Source: Tepidanaerobacter sp. GT38
Lineage (GTDB): Bacteria > Bacillota > Thermosediminibacteria > Thermosediminibacterales > Tepidanaerobacteraceae
Direction: 5' to 3'
DNA: 64,000 bases
NCBI RefSeq assembly: GCF_021991635.1
Contig: NZ_JAFFJA010000003.1
Location: 62,001 to 126,000 of the forward strand
Under the pieces are notes generated by a model. That model was not told the origin of the DNA and did no database searches. It saw only the letters and a list, made by a program, of their open reading frames with translations. How positions within the stretch are numbered: position 1 is the stretch's first letter; every line of letters begins with the position of its first letter. The translations under genes were made by a program, and so were the position numbers. Positions 9,701-17,851 of this stretch are shown piece after piece.

Positions 9701-10195
9701 TTTATGAAATAAATTGTATTGATCACTAAGCCATACTTGAGGAAGTTCTGTAGAATTATTGTTCCATTTTGTCCAAAATATTTCTGACACAATATTTTTT
9801 TTTAATGACAACAAATGCTGTAATGTTGCTGGATGAAGTACAATATCCGAGTCAACCAAAAAAACATAATCATAGCCGTTTTTTAATGCATATTCTAATA
9901 TGATATTTTTATTTTTCGCTACTTTCCATACTAACTCTTCACGCCAATGGTGGGTGTTTTCATCTTTGATATAGTCAATATTATCTGAATCTGATTCGAT
10001 TAAATAGACGCTATTCTCCAGATTATTATCTCTAAAATCCGTTAATAGATTTTTTGATTTGATATCATTGTTATCATCAACAAAAAGATAATCACATATG
10101 ATATTTTCTTTATTTAAACTTTTTAGCGAATGTAAATACTCTTTTAATATTTCAGGTTGTTGACGCACTGTCGTACCAATCAAAACTTTTATCAT
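6701..10195 (-). CDS. Giant glycosyltransferase: three GT-like domains plus TPR array
   Basis: A 1164-residue protein with no signal peptide. Residues 1-280 form a GT-A-like domain (FVDDN, later FLVDSD), about 290-500 a family-2 glycosyltransferase (AMIIKNEAKRYL, ILDDGSTDDS, SLDADE), and about 525-720 a second family-2 domain (CIITKDEEKNIARCINS, VVDTGSKDKT, FLDADE). The remaining ~440 residues are TPR-like repeats such as YFNAKEYDKALKHLQIV. The DxD-type motifs needed for nucleotide-sugar binding are present in all three. It lies immediately upstream of hag, so glycosylation of flagellin in the cytoplasm before export is the likely role, with the TPRs recruiting the protein substrate; this is inference. 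It could instead build a cell-surface glycan. Confidence 0.85.
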   Translation of the reverse strand: MIKVLIGTTVRQQPEILKEYLHSLKSLNKENIICDYLFVDDNNDIKSKNLLTDFRDNNLENSVYLIESDSDNIDYIKDENTHHWREELVWKVAKNKNIILEYALKNGYDYVFLVDSDIVLHPATLQHLLSLKKNIVSEIFWTKWNNNSTELPQVWLSDQYNLFHKGREEKVTAEELNKRINEFIDKLKMPGVYKVGGLGACTLISRNAISKGVSYDEIYNITFWGEDRHFCIRAAALGIELFVDTHFPAFHIYRRSDLKTLGLYKKYLNDYSQYIFLPGNRLVKKGKNKITLAMIIKNEAKRYLKDVLLSVRDIISNAVILDDGSTDDSETVCRTILKDIPLIYHKNSESESFNEVKLRKQLWKLTIDTKPDWILSLDADEIFEENIKREIDKLINQPQYDAIGFRLFDFWNEKQYRDDKYWNAHKKYWFFLIRYQPFFEYKWNEVPDHCGRFPANILKLPFLKSQIRIKHMGWAKLEDRLKKYCRYKKLDKDGRYGIKEQYESILDKNPNLIDWQENIANAVETNPTLSLCIITKDEEKNIARCINSVKDVVDEIVVVDTGSKDKTVEIAQSLGARVIHTKWEDDFSKARNTAIENAKSDWILFLDADEVVKREDVGKIRPLLEDDTVEAYMFKFVNYGGGSISTGRTTIHYNFKLFRNNGKLRYVYPIHENLKNVADNRSPIYKESGITILHYGYLKETRIEKNKTQRYINMLSKYLLTHPNDLFQHLNLGVEYFNAKEYDKALKHLQIVQKRIKTNSPLFVRLYIYLIQTYTEMKDYDTALKIVNSVKSAYEKIPDFHFLEGAIYFKQKRYQKAVETFNRCFSIGDCEGRANFIGGAGSYRAKYMIAHCREMQGDLNGAVKDYIKLLIARPGFKEVFIKLFDIFVKNEKPEAVREFFDKYVDKKDPENYAILAKLYMNIGKHEIAKRYLDDVKIDVQGLNNLKGIVYMGLKKYQDALKSFDMEYGRAKNTANYYKALCYIILKDFNQAKDAVWKLEDSGEKKLFLTIIGELKAKFDEVKDDFFQLLEFMLTVDEFELFNNLLNIYANHFSRDDYVRYGKLMEKKGFEELALNAYITAADRNCQDAHVYRYLAQKALEKDMYDEALAMAGKALNLDSRDIENYAVIYRLYKTLKRKHETEHIKKIVRNIYPEIDIEELTAKS

Positions 10196-10292
10196 TTTTC
10201 TCTTTCTCCTATGCCACAGTATTTCTTAGCTCTGTATATCCCTTTAATAGTATCTTTAATAAACAATATCTGCAATTAAAACAAGCACAATA

Positions 10293-11089
10293 TTAAATAT
10301 TCCTTTTTACTTTAACAATTACATTTGGAATTCCATCTTTCATAAATAAATCATCAAGAGATATAGGCAGAATATCGCCATTATTATTTAATAAATAGTA
10401 TTCCATTCTTTCTTCATAAGCCTTTAAAAAGGCATATAACAAGTACCAATCATTTTGCAACATCTTTCTATTAAGTTCAAAACTAAAGGTTTCAATTTTA
10501 TTTGATTCTAAAAGTTTTCCATACCTTTTAGCGCATGATATTCTCCACCTTCAATATCTATTTTTACAAAACTTAACACATCAACGTTGTCCATTATTGC
10601 ATCTAATGGCTCTGCATCAACTTGGATTTCTTGTATTGTGTCACTCTTGTAATTATTAAAATAGACACTATCATGTTTATGAAGTGACGAATTGCCCATA
10701 AACTTCTTTGCAACGAAAAAAGGCATAGTTTTGTATTCAGAATAGATTGCCTTATTATATACCGTCACTCTGTCCCCAATGTAGTTCATTGAAATATTAT
10801 CTTGTATTAACGGTATAAGAGATGGATTCGCCTCATACGCAAGCACTTTCCCGATAGGACCAACCAAATATCCCATCAAAGTTGTGAAATATCCCAAGTT
10901 AGCACCAATATCAACAACTGTATCCCCTTTTTTTATGTTTTTAATCAAATAATTTGTTAACCCCGCATCATAAATTCCATGAATTATTAAAACTGGGGCT
11001 AAACTTAAATCTTCAGCATTTACTGTTAACATTCCACCCCATTTTGTTGATACTAGTACTTTGTTATTTCCTATATAAGTTCCATGCAT
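10293..11089 (-). pseudogene. FkbM family SAM-dependent methyltransferase, disrupted by a single-base frameshift
   Basis: The first 193 residues (11089 to 10508) read as an FkbM methyltransferase with SAM motif I VVDIGANLGYF and the VKIDIEGGEYHALKG motif, then end at a TAG. In the -1 frame the protein continues without break as LLESNKIETFSFELNRKML and runs about 70 residues more to a TAA at 10293. Adding one A in the AAAA run at about 10518-10521 would restore a normal ~265-residue protein. It is therefore a recent pseudogene, a phase-variable homopolymer or an assembly error. FkbM enzymes often O-methylate sugars, fitting its place upstream of the glycosyltransferase. Confidence 0.8.
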
Positions 11090-11415
11090 AAATCATACTC
11101 CTTTATCATAATTTGATTAGTCATTTTTCTATGGTTTACTACATTTTCAGTTTGTTTCGATATTATTGTTGTAAAATTAGACGTACACAATTATTTTTTG
11201 TGATCAACTATGGAGCAAAACATAATCGACATAAATATGAATATAGATTTAATTTCGACGTAAAGATTGGAAATTCCTGTTTTTTCTACATTTTTTTAGA
11301 CGAATACACTTTTTTCATTATAGATTTGATAAGTGCTGTTTCTGCAGTTCATTAAGTTTTACAATTTCCTTTTTTATATCAAGTGTATTTTTATGGGTAT
11401 ATTGCATACGTTATG
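11090..11415. other. AT-rich intergenic region, no gene recognised
   Basis: Between the FkbM start and the ychF promoter. A plus-strand open frame (11113-11355) is rich in Phe, Tyr, Cys and Ile, lacks a ribosome site and looks like chance in AT-rich DNA. No repeat, tRNA or clear hairpin was seen. Confidence 0.5.
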
Positions 11416-11444
11416 TTCCCATACTGTGTGTTCATTGGTATAAT
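11416..11444 (+). promoter_or_regulatory. Promoter of ychF
   Basis: A TGG-TATAAT extended -10 (TATAAT 11439-11444), with a weak TTCCCA -35 (11416-11421) at 17-base spacing, 44 bases before the ATG. Confidence 0.6.
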
Positions 11445-11488
11445 ACAATCTAAGATATGTTGAGAAACAATTCAAAGGAGGATTTTGA

Positions 11489-12583
11489 ATGAAACTAGGC
11501 ATAGTAGGGCTTCCCAATGTGGGGAAAAGCACACTTTTTAACGCATTAACAAGAGCAGGAGCAGAATGTGCCAACTATCCTTTTTGCACAATAGAGCCAA
11601 ATGTGGGCGTAGTAGCAGTTCCAGATGAACGGCTTGAAAAACTTGCAGAAATAGAACAACCTGATAAGGTAATTCCAACTACTATAGAATTTGTAGACAT
11701 TGCAGGCCTGGTAAAAGGTGCAAGTCGCGGTGAGGGGCTTGGAAATAAGTTTCTTTCCCATATTCGGGAAGTTGACGCGGTGGTACATGTTGTCAGATGT
11801 TTTGACGACCCAAATGTTGTTCATGTAGATGGAAGTGTTGACCCTATAAGGGATATAGAGATAATAAATCTCGAACTTATTTTTGCCGATTTGGAGAGTT
11901 TAGAAAAGCGATTAGAACGAGTTAAAAAACAAGCTAAATCAGGGAACAAACAGACCTTGGCCGAACTTTCGTTCCTGGAAAGAGTAAAAGAGGCTTTAGA
12001 ACAAAACATACCTGCCCGCTCTTTGGAACTTACCGATGAGGAGCAGGATATAATAAAACACTTGTTTTTACTCACATCAAAACCTGTCATTTATGTAGCA
12101 AATATTTCTGAAGATGATCTAATATCAGGTGAAGAAAATGAATATGTGAAAAAGGTCAAAGAATATGCTGCTAAAGAAGGTGCTGAAGTTATTACAATCG
12201 CATCCAGATTAGAGGCGGAGCTTTCAGAACTTGCTGAAGTGGAAAAGAAGGAGCTGCTTTCCGAATACGGTTTGAAAGAACCGGGTCTTGATAAGCTGAT
12301 AAAATCATGCTATAGACTTCTCGGCCTTATAACTTTCTTTACTTTAGAATCTAAGCAAGTCCGTGCCTGGACTATCAAAAAAGGCACAAAAGCCCCTCAG
12401 GCTGCCGGTAAGATTCACACCGACTTTGAGCGGGGCTTTATCCGTGCGGAAGTTATGGATTACGAAGATTTGGTGGCCCACGGCAGTCAACATGCAGTAC
12501 GGGAAAAGGGGCTGCTTCGCTCTGAGGGCAAAGAGTATGTAGTAAAAGACGGTGATGTGATTTTGTTTAGATTTAATGTTTAA
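11489..12583 (+). CDS. ychF: Redox-regulated ATPase YchF (OLA1 family)
   Basis: A translation-associated P-loop NTPase of the Obg-related family. The protein has 364 residues: P-loop GLPNVGKST at residues 7-15, G3-type DIAGLVKGASRGEGLG, a coiled-coil insertion and a C-terminal TGS domain (about 280-364). The usual NKxD motif is replaced by NISE, as in YchF proteins that prefer ATP to GTP. An AAGGAGG-type site precedes the ATG. It is housekeeping, with its own promoter, and converges on the operon below with stop codons one base apart and no visible terminator, so opposing transcription may interfere. Confidence 0.97.
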   Translation: MKLGIVGLPNVGKSTLFNALTRAGAECANYPFCTIEPNVGVVAVPDERLEKLAEIEQPDKVIPTTIEFVDIAGLVKGASRGEGLGNKFLSHIREVDAVVHVVRCFDDPNVVHVDGSVDPIRDIEIINLELIFADLESLEKRLERVKKQAKSGNKQTLAELSFLERVKEALEQNIPARSLELTDEEQDIIKHLFLLTSKPVIYVANISEDDLISGEENEYVKKVKEYAAKEGAEVITIASRLEAELSELAEVEKKELLSEYGLKEPGLDKLIKSCYRLLGLITFFTLESKQVRAWTIKKGTKAPQAAGKIHTDFERGFIRAEVMDYEDLVAHGSQHAVREKGLLRSEGKEYVVKDGDVILFRFNV

Positions 12584-12584
12584 A

Positions 12585-12995
12585 TTATGATATAAACCAA
12601 AATACGAAGATTAATAATGCTAAATATTTTATTGACCTAGTGGATATACTGCTTAAGGTTGTGATGCATTCAGCGTTTGTTCTTCGGGTTACGAGTTTTG
12701 CAAGCATGCAGGTAATGCTTAGGATGGCGACTAATGCCCAAGAATATATGCCTATTCTCATTCCCGAAAAAATCAGCTCATCTCCGGCAGTTGATGTTAC
12801 AAGCCATATAAAAAGGATTAGTCCATTCCCATATTTAAAGCATCTTCCGGCTTGCTCATAATAATGTCTTTTTATTTCGCCGGGCAGGCCTTCCCCGACG
12901 CAGCTTCGATATACATATGCCAGTGACAGAATTGCAGCTAAAATATTTAAAACAATTCCTAATATAACGGTTGTAATTTGTAAAATACTTTCCAT
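12585..12995 (-). CDS. Small membrane protein, last gene of the kinase-helicase operon
   Basis: A 136-residue protein I do not recognise. Hydrophobicity suggests four membrane segments (about residues 5-28, 55-70, 78-98, 118-135) joined by short basic loops. Translation begins at an ATG inside the end of the preceding gene (37-base overlap) behind a clear GGAGG site, so the two are probably co-translated and may form one membrane complex. No catalytic motif is visible. Confidence 0.65.
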   Translation of the reverse strand: MESILQITTVILGIVLNILAAILSLAYVYRSCVGEGLPGEIKRHYYEQAGRCFKYGNGLILFIWLVTSTAGDELIFSGMRIGIYSWALVAILSITCMLAKLVTRRTNAECITTLSSISTRSIKYLALLIFVFWFIS

Positions 12996-13519
12996 AGTTT
13001 TTCCTCCAGCACTTTTATTTTTATGGGATTTGCTTTTTTTATATGAAGGTGTCGAATATCCTTATCTCTTAATGCCCGGTATAGGTTCTCTACAATCGCA
13101 CTCAGCTTATCTCCCCCTAGATTTTCCAGTGTTTTTAAAACAGCTTTGCCAAGCTCGTATACTATGTCCTTATGTCTTGTGTTTTGCACAAGATATAGCT
13201 TATATTCTAAGTCTGACTTTTCCCATAGGTTGCTCATGCTAAAATCCTTTAAAAGAGCAAGATTGGCAATTATAATTGCCAACAAGACAATAGTTGCCGC
13301 AATATTAATCTGTTTCCTTTTCTCGACGCAATAATCCAGACATTTTAAAAGCAGCAGCCAAGTTTGTAGCGGCAGCTTTATAATCTTCATTTGCTGCAAG
13401 CGTATTTCTTCAGATACTATTTTATTTATTTCAGCTTGGCTCATCTGACTTTGGCAGCTACTGCAGTATTTATCCCTGTAGCTGTTCATGTGTGAACAAT
13501 TATCACATTTCCAACCCAT
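12959..13519 (-). CDS. Zinc-ribbon single-pass membrane protein
   Basis: 186 residues. Residues 5-22 form a four-cysteine zinc ribbon (CDNC, 12 residues, CSSC) of the double-zinc-ribbon/RanBP2 style; about residues 72-92 form one transmembrane helix; the rest is a helical, charged domain. With the following four-helix protein it could anchor the upstream kinases and helicase at the membrane or act as an effector. No family is recognised. It starts 21 bases after the 348-residue gene. Confidence 0.65.
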   Translation of the reverse strand: MGWKCDNCSHMNSYRDKYCSSCQSQMSQAEINKIVSEEIRLQQMKIIKLPLQTWLLLLKCLDYCVEKRKQINIAATIVLLAIIIANLALLKDFSMSNLWEKSDLEYKLYLVQNTRHKDIVYELGKAVLKTLENLGGDKLSAIVENLYRALRDKDIRHLHIKKANPIKIKVLEEKLWKVFYKLQPLY

Positions 13520-13540
13520 CTGTGTTCCCCCGCATCTATT

Positions 13541-14587
13541 CTAAAGCTCTTCAACGATTTCCGGAAAATCTGCGATATTTGCCGCTTTATCTTCTAGCTC
13601 TATTTCCCCGGTAAATTCCTCCGGAACTTCTGACTCATGAACCTGAACCTTGAATGATATTTCATCACCTTTAACTAATTGTTGAATGACTTCTATTTCT
13701 TCATCATCGATATGAAAACCGTCAATTACTTCTTTTAAGTAGTCAAAATGGTGCTCAGCGCGGACATTGTATGGCATGATGTCCACATTTCTTTCTTGCA
13801 AAATCTCGGCATTCGCCTGAGAAATAGCTGTAGGCTTCCATATGAGGGCCGAGCGCTTTTCTGTCTTACTAAAGCTCCTGCCTCTCAGTATGATAAAGGG
13901 CTCGGGCATATAGTCAAAAGCCACGGCATAAGCGGGGGTATACCTGAGCATATTGGTGGTAACTTTGCGTATGCGCTTGATGTTTTTATCAAATACACTT
14001 TTTTCAGTATTTTTGTACTCGTTTAGCCGCTCACTTATGTCCCTGGCGACCTCTTCGTCCAATTCGACCGTGTCAATTGCCAGTGGCCTACTGTAGTTGG
14101 GGTCCAAACCTTTCAGCAGCTTATCTTTTCTCTGTTCAATCTCTCGATCTAAAACGGTGCCTGTAATGGCTTCAAATTGGATTTCTTTTTTTACTTCATA
14201 CACCACATGCTTAATCCCTTCATTTATTGACAGCCGGCCCAGCTCGCTTATCCTTTCATCTTCAATGTGTCTGTAGGCCTTTTTTAGCAATTGGAGGGTT
14301 TTGATGACGAGTTTTGGATGTAAGCCTGTAACTTTACATATAGCATCAACAGAGGTCAAACCCGCATCATACAATTTAAGAACCAGAAGCTCTAAAGATT
14401 CATACTCTTCCCTTATGTACTCATCGGCATCTACCAAAGCCACCGAGATTGGACAATAAAAAAAATGAAAATACTTCAGCTGCCCCAATTCAAACAGCTC
14501 CGGACAACTTTTCCGAAAGATGTCCAGGGCTTGTTTTGTCTTTTCTATATTTATGCTTTTCTTTGGTCTTTCACAAATTTCATCCAT
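13541..14587 (-). CDS. Uncharacterised 348-residue protein with an HTH-like segment
   Basis: Not recognised. Residues 70-105 (DAGLTSVDAICKVTGLHPKL, then VIKTLQLLKKAYRH) look like a winged-helix DNA-binding unit. The N-terminal part resembles a small alpha/beta domain with hydrophobic strands; the C-terminal third is acidic and includes IILRGRSFSKTEKRSALIWK, which could be a beta-rich binding surface. The gene begins two bases after the helicase stop, so tight co-expression with the helicase is expected. A role as DNA-recognition partner of the helicase is inference only. Confidence 0.6.
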   Translation of the reverse strand: MDEICERPKKSINIEKTKQALDIFRKSCPELFELGQLKYFHFFYCPISVALVDADEYIREEYESLELLVLKLYDAGLTSVDAICKVTGLHPKLVIKTLQLLKKAYRHIEDERISELGRLSINEGIKHVVYEVKKEIQFEAITGTVLDREIEQRKDKLLKGLDPNYSRPLAIDTVELDEEVARDISERLNEYKNTEKSVFDKNIKRIRKVTTNMLRYTPAYAVAFDYMPEPFIILRGRSFSKTEKRSALIWKPTAISQANAEILQERNVDIMPYNVRAEHHFDYLKEVIDGFHIDDEEIEVIQQLVKGDEISFKVQVHESEVPEEFTGEIELEDKAANIADFPEIVEEL

Positions 14588-14589
14588 GA

Positions 14590-17500
14590 TTAATCACCAC
14601 TTGCACGCTTTAAAAATTCTCGCGAACTGATAAGCTGGCCGGCACCGGCCATTACCCTATCCACCAAGTACTTGATAAAGCGGGAAAATTCCCTTTCACT
14701 TCTGTTAGGCAGCGGTTGTCCGTCTTCGCCTTTTTCTTCATATTCACAGGATGACAGAAAATCCATATCCCCTATGATGACTAGCTGCTTCTGGCATCGT
14801 GTAAAAGCAACGTTTAACCGGCGTAGTTCAGACAAGAAGCCTATTCTTGGAGTGTTTGAGGGCCTGGTATTGCTCCTCGTAAAACTATATATAATCATCT
14901 TTCTTTCTTGGCCTTGGAAGCTGTCTAATGTGGCCACCATCTCGTCAATCTCTTCCGGGCTCAGTTTAGTCAATTTACTCTTTAAGGTTTTTTTTATGTG
15001 CTGCACTTGCTTTTTATACGGTGCTATTATCCCTATGTCTTTAGGGCTAATGCTTTCAGCCTCTTTTCCTTCAAAGATTTTTTTCAGAATCAACAAAATT
15101 ATTTCCGCTTCATAAGAGTTAAAATATCCGCCCTCCTTATGAGGCGTTTCCCTTCTATCTGCAAAATCACCGGTATCGATTACTGCCAACGGTCTGGAAA
15201 ACATTTGGGGGCAAAGGGGTCCCAAGTTTTTCTTAGCATCAACGGAAAAATATTGGTCATTGTAGAATTGGTGAGATACTATATCTGCAATTTCAGCAGG
15301 CATTCGAAACTGCCACTTTAGCATCGTCTTGTTTTCCTCCGGCAGGGGGGTCTTGGTAAACAGGTATTCAAAAAAACTCATTTCCAGCAAATCCATCGGC
15401 ACGCCGTCCAACTTGCAAAGCTCCGCCACCTTGTCATTTACAATAGGCGGAATCTGAAGGTAGTCTCCCAGCAGCAGGTTCTTTTTGGCTCTGGTCATAG
15501 GCACAATAATATTGTGCACCTGAATCTGACCTGCTTCGTCGATAATTGCAACATCAAAATCCACATCTGCGAATTTGCGGTTTGTATTAATTCCTATACA
15601 TGTGGCGCCTACCACATTAGCGCTTTCTATGAGTATATTTGTCATTATTTCATTTCGCTTTGCTTTGAGAGAGGCTTCCCATTCATCAAGGGCGGCACTT
15701 GCCTTTTCTATATTGGCCTTGCTTTCCATGCACTTTGCCCTAAACTCATCTAATTCCGCAATCGACAGGCTAAGTTCCTCTGTTTCAAGTTCGTACGTAA
15801 TAGTGCTGTAAGGGGAATCAAATTCCACTTTTAATTCTCTGTATGGAGCAAGTTGCTCAAGCAGTTGATTATATCTATTTTTCAAGTTTTGCAGCTCAGG
15901 CTTCTTTAATGAATCAATAATATTTGCAAACCGTTGGTTGTATCTTCTTACTTGCTCTACATACTCACTGCGGATTTTATTAAACTCCGTTTGCAATCTC
16001 GATAAATCCCGTTTTACACCTACTGTATATATGAACCTCAAGGCTCTGATTACAATATGGCTCTTGGCCGTTTCTTCAAGGTAAATCAGCTTTTTTGCAA
16101 TGGCTTCGATTATTTCATTTAGCCTTTGTTCCGATGAAAGAATTATTGAGTAAAGTTTATTTTGTTTTTCCAGCTCTGAAGCAATGCCAGCGTATACTTG
16201 CCCCAGGGCATTTTCAATGCGCTCACACTCCGTTAAATAAGCAAGCACGGTATTTATTACTTCTTCCATCGAATTTAATTTGTGCAGGTCCTTTTGAAAA
16301 TTGATACGGTTTTGCCTAAAGGTTTCCTGGAATTTTTCATAAAGGGCTCTGTCTCTTCTCTCGGGAAGAAAGGGCTTGACCCCTTCTTGCACCTTACTTT
16401 CATTTCCAATGCGGATGATTTCTACATCTGGGTTTTTTGAAACTCTGGACAATACATTGTCCACAGCCATATTGTTCTGTGAAGAAACTAATACTTTCAT
16501 GCCATGCCTTACGAAAAACTCCACCCAGGCAACGATAACTGTAGTCTTGCCTGTGCCGGGAGGACCTAGCACCAAAAGCAAGTCTCTAGTTTCAATGCCT
16601 TTACGGATGGCTTCTTTTTGACTCTCATTTGGCTTAAAACCGTCTTTAGGACTGTCCAGCTCCCTTTCAAACTCCTCCCATCCTACTCCCTGTTCAAAAC
16701 CTTCAGTTTCAAAAGTGTTAAAGGTTTTGTACATGTACGTGGAAAGTATTTCACCTTTTTCTATGGCAGCTAACACGTCTTCTCTGACCCTTCTCTGTAC
16801 AGGGTTGTGTCGGAGGACAATCCTCCCTGTGGGAGGAATGTCACTGTCGTTGAACTGCCGCGAAAAACTTATTTCCACAATGGTTTCATCATCGCCGATT
16901 AATATGTCGATAATTACGCCATCTATGAACTCACAGTTGCCGTAATAATCTTTGATGCTTGATTCGACGCTCACTCTTGCATCAACAGTGAAGGTTTCAT
17001 CATCAAAGGCCGGACAAAAAAATTGATACGTATAATTCTTCAATTTGCTGCTGTCAGTGGTGGAAATTCGCTTTGTATAAAATAGAGAGCTCCCTTGCAT
17101 TACCTGGAACTTCTCGTTTTCATCCTCATAATAGGTGTAATCCCGGATTCTATCTAAAATTTTTCTGCGAAATGAATGCCCTATTTTATATTGCTCGCCT
17201 TCACCGCTCTCCTCACCGGCCTCAAAATAGGACCTGATTTTTTGGTCAATACTCGCAATAGCTGTTTCAGCCATATCCCAAGACCGGCTCAGATACCCTT
17301 GAGGGAAAACATCGTATTTGAAATTGCCTTGGCTGTCAACGTTTTGAAGTATAACCAAGAGCTTTTTGCGGGGAATTATGTTCAGGATAGGTTTGTTGTA
17401 GAAGGCTGCCTTGCGCCCATGACTTTTTATTTGGGCAAGGCTCTCCATATATGTAACTGAGAAATTGTTCTTCTCACTTCTTCTGCACATTAGAAAGAAG

Positions 17501-17700
17501 TCGTCCAGCAATATTCCGAAAGAGTATGAATCTTCCACCTGCCTGTAATTCCCGATGACGAGGACTTGGGAGTCAGTAAGTTTTTTTATGACATCTTCGA
17601 TTATTTCAATATTTTTTACCCGAACATTATTGCCGATAAAAAATATCAGGGGTGAATCTACAGCATACCATTCACCGGAATATAGGTTAATCTGCTGCAT
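14590..17700 (-). CDS. Upf1/DNA2-like superfamily 1 helicase with long coiled-coil insertion
   Basis: An SF1B-type helicase of about 1036 residues. Walker A GPPGTGKTT lies near residue 380, Walker B DEAGQIQ near 718, and the C-terminal RecA domain has TLDSFQGQERKMIIYSFTRS and RRLNVAFTRCQKQL, the hallmarks of DNA2/NAM7 helicases. The 270-residue stretch between Walker A and B carries a coiled coil. The first ~350 residues are a domain I cannot place. The frame extends to 17724, but ATG 17700 has GGAGAG upstream and overlaps the small gene by 14 bases, so it is preferred. The enzyme should translocate on nucleic acid with ATP; its substrate is unknown. Confidence 0.9.
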   Translation of the reverse strand: MQQINLYSGEWYAVDSPLIFFIGNNVRVKNIEIIEDVIKKLTDSQVLVIGNYRQVEDSYSFGILLDDFFLMCRRSEKNNFSVTYMESLAQIKSHGRKAAFYNKPILNIIPRKKLLVILQNVDSQGNFKYDVFPQGYLSRSWDMAETAIASIDQKIRSYFEAGEESGEGEQYKIGHSFRRKILDRIRDYTYYEDENEKFQVMQGSSLFYTKRISTTDSSKLKNYTYQFFCPAFDDETFTVDARVSVESSIKDYYGNCEFIDGVIIDILIGDDETIVEISFSRQFNDSDIPPTGRIVLRHNPVQRRVREDVLAAIEKGEILSTYMYKTFNTFETEGFEQGVGWEEFERELDSPKDGFKPNESQKEAIRKGIETRDLLLVLGPPGTGKTTVIVAWVEFFVRHGMKVLVSSQNNMAVDNVLSRVSKNPDVEIIRIGNESKVQEGVKPFLPERRDRALYEKFQETFRQNRINFQKDLHKLNSMEEVINTVLAYLTECERIENALGQVYAGIASELEKQNKLYSIILSSEQRLNEIIEAIAKKLIYLEETAKSHIVIRALRFIYTVGVKRDLSRLQTEFNKIRSEYVEQVRRYNQRFANIIDSLKKPELQNLKNRYNQLLEQLAPYRELKVEFDSPYSTITYELETEELSLSIAELDEFRAKCMESKANIEKASAALDEWEASLKAKRNEIMTNILIESANVVGATCIGINTNRKFADVDFDVAIIDEAGQIQVHNIIVPMTRAKKNLLLGDYLQIPPIVNDKVAELCKLDGVPMDLLEMSFFEYLFTKTPLPEENKTMLKWQFRMPAEIADIVSHQFYNDQYFSVDAKKNLGPLCPQMFSRPLAVIDTGDFADRRETPHKEGGYFNSYEAEIILLILKKIFEGKEAESISPKDIGIIAPYKKQVQHIKKTLKSKLTKLSPEEIDEMVATLDSFQGQERKMIIYSFTRSNTRPSNTPRIGFLSELRRLNVAFTRCQKQLVIIGDMDFLSSCEYEEKGEDGQPLPNRSEREFSRFIKYLVDRVMAGAGQLISSREFLKRASGD

Positions 17701-17851
17701 TGGCTTCTTCTCTCCAATCCACATCTATTTTTATATCAGTGGAAGTGGGTAATTTATAAATTTCCTCTTTTTCTTCTTTAAGGTATCTATCAAGAAAAGT
17801 CTTGTCGAGCTCATCCAATACTTGGTCCAGTACCGGTTTTATATCTTTCAC
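17687..17851 (-). CDS. 54-residue acidic protein between kinase and helicase
   Basis: A GTG start overlaps the kinase stop (GTGA), AGG-rich bases precede it, and its end overlaps the helicase start by 14 bases, the classic layout of a translationally coupled small gene. The product is helical and charged (DQVLDELDKTFLDRYLKEEK) and ends DWREEANAAD. No family is recognised. It may be an adaptor, an inhibitor, or a coupling peptide that sets helicase expression. Confidence 0.6.
   Translation of the reverse strand: MKDIKPVLDQVLDELDKTFLDRYLKEEKEEIYKLPTSTDIKIDVDWREEANAAD

Noticed and set aside
10508-10530. Programmed -1 frameshift in the FkbM gene
   Set aside because: The sequence around the break lacks a true X-XXY-YYZ slippery heptamer and a strong downstream structure; a one-base loss explains it better.
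11113-11355. 80-residue plus-strand frame in the gap before ychF
   Set aside because: No ribosome site, composition dominated by Phe/Tyr/Cys, ends well before the ychF promoter.
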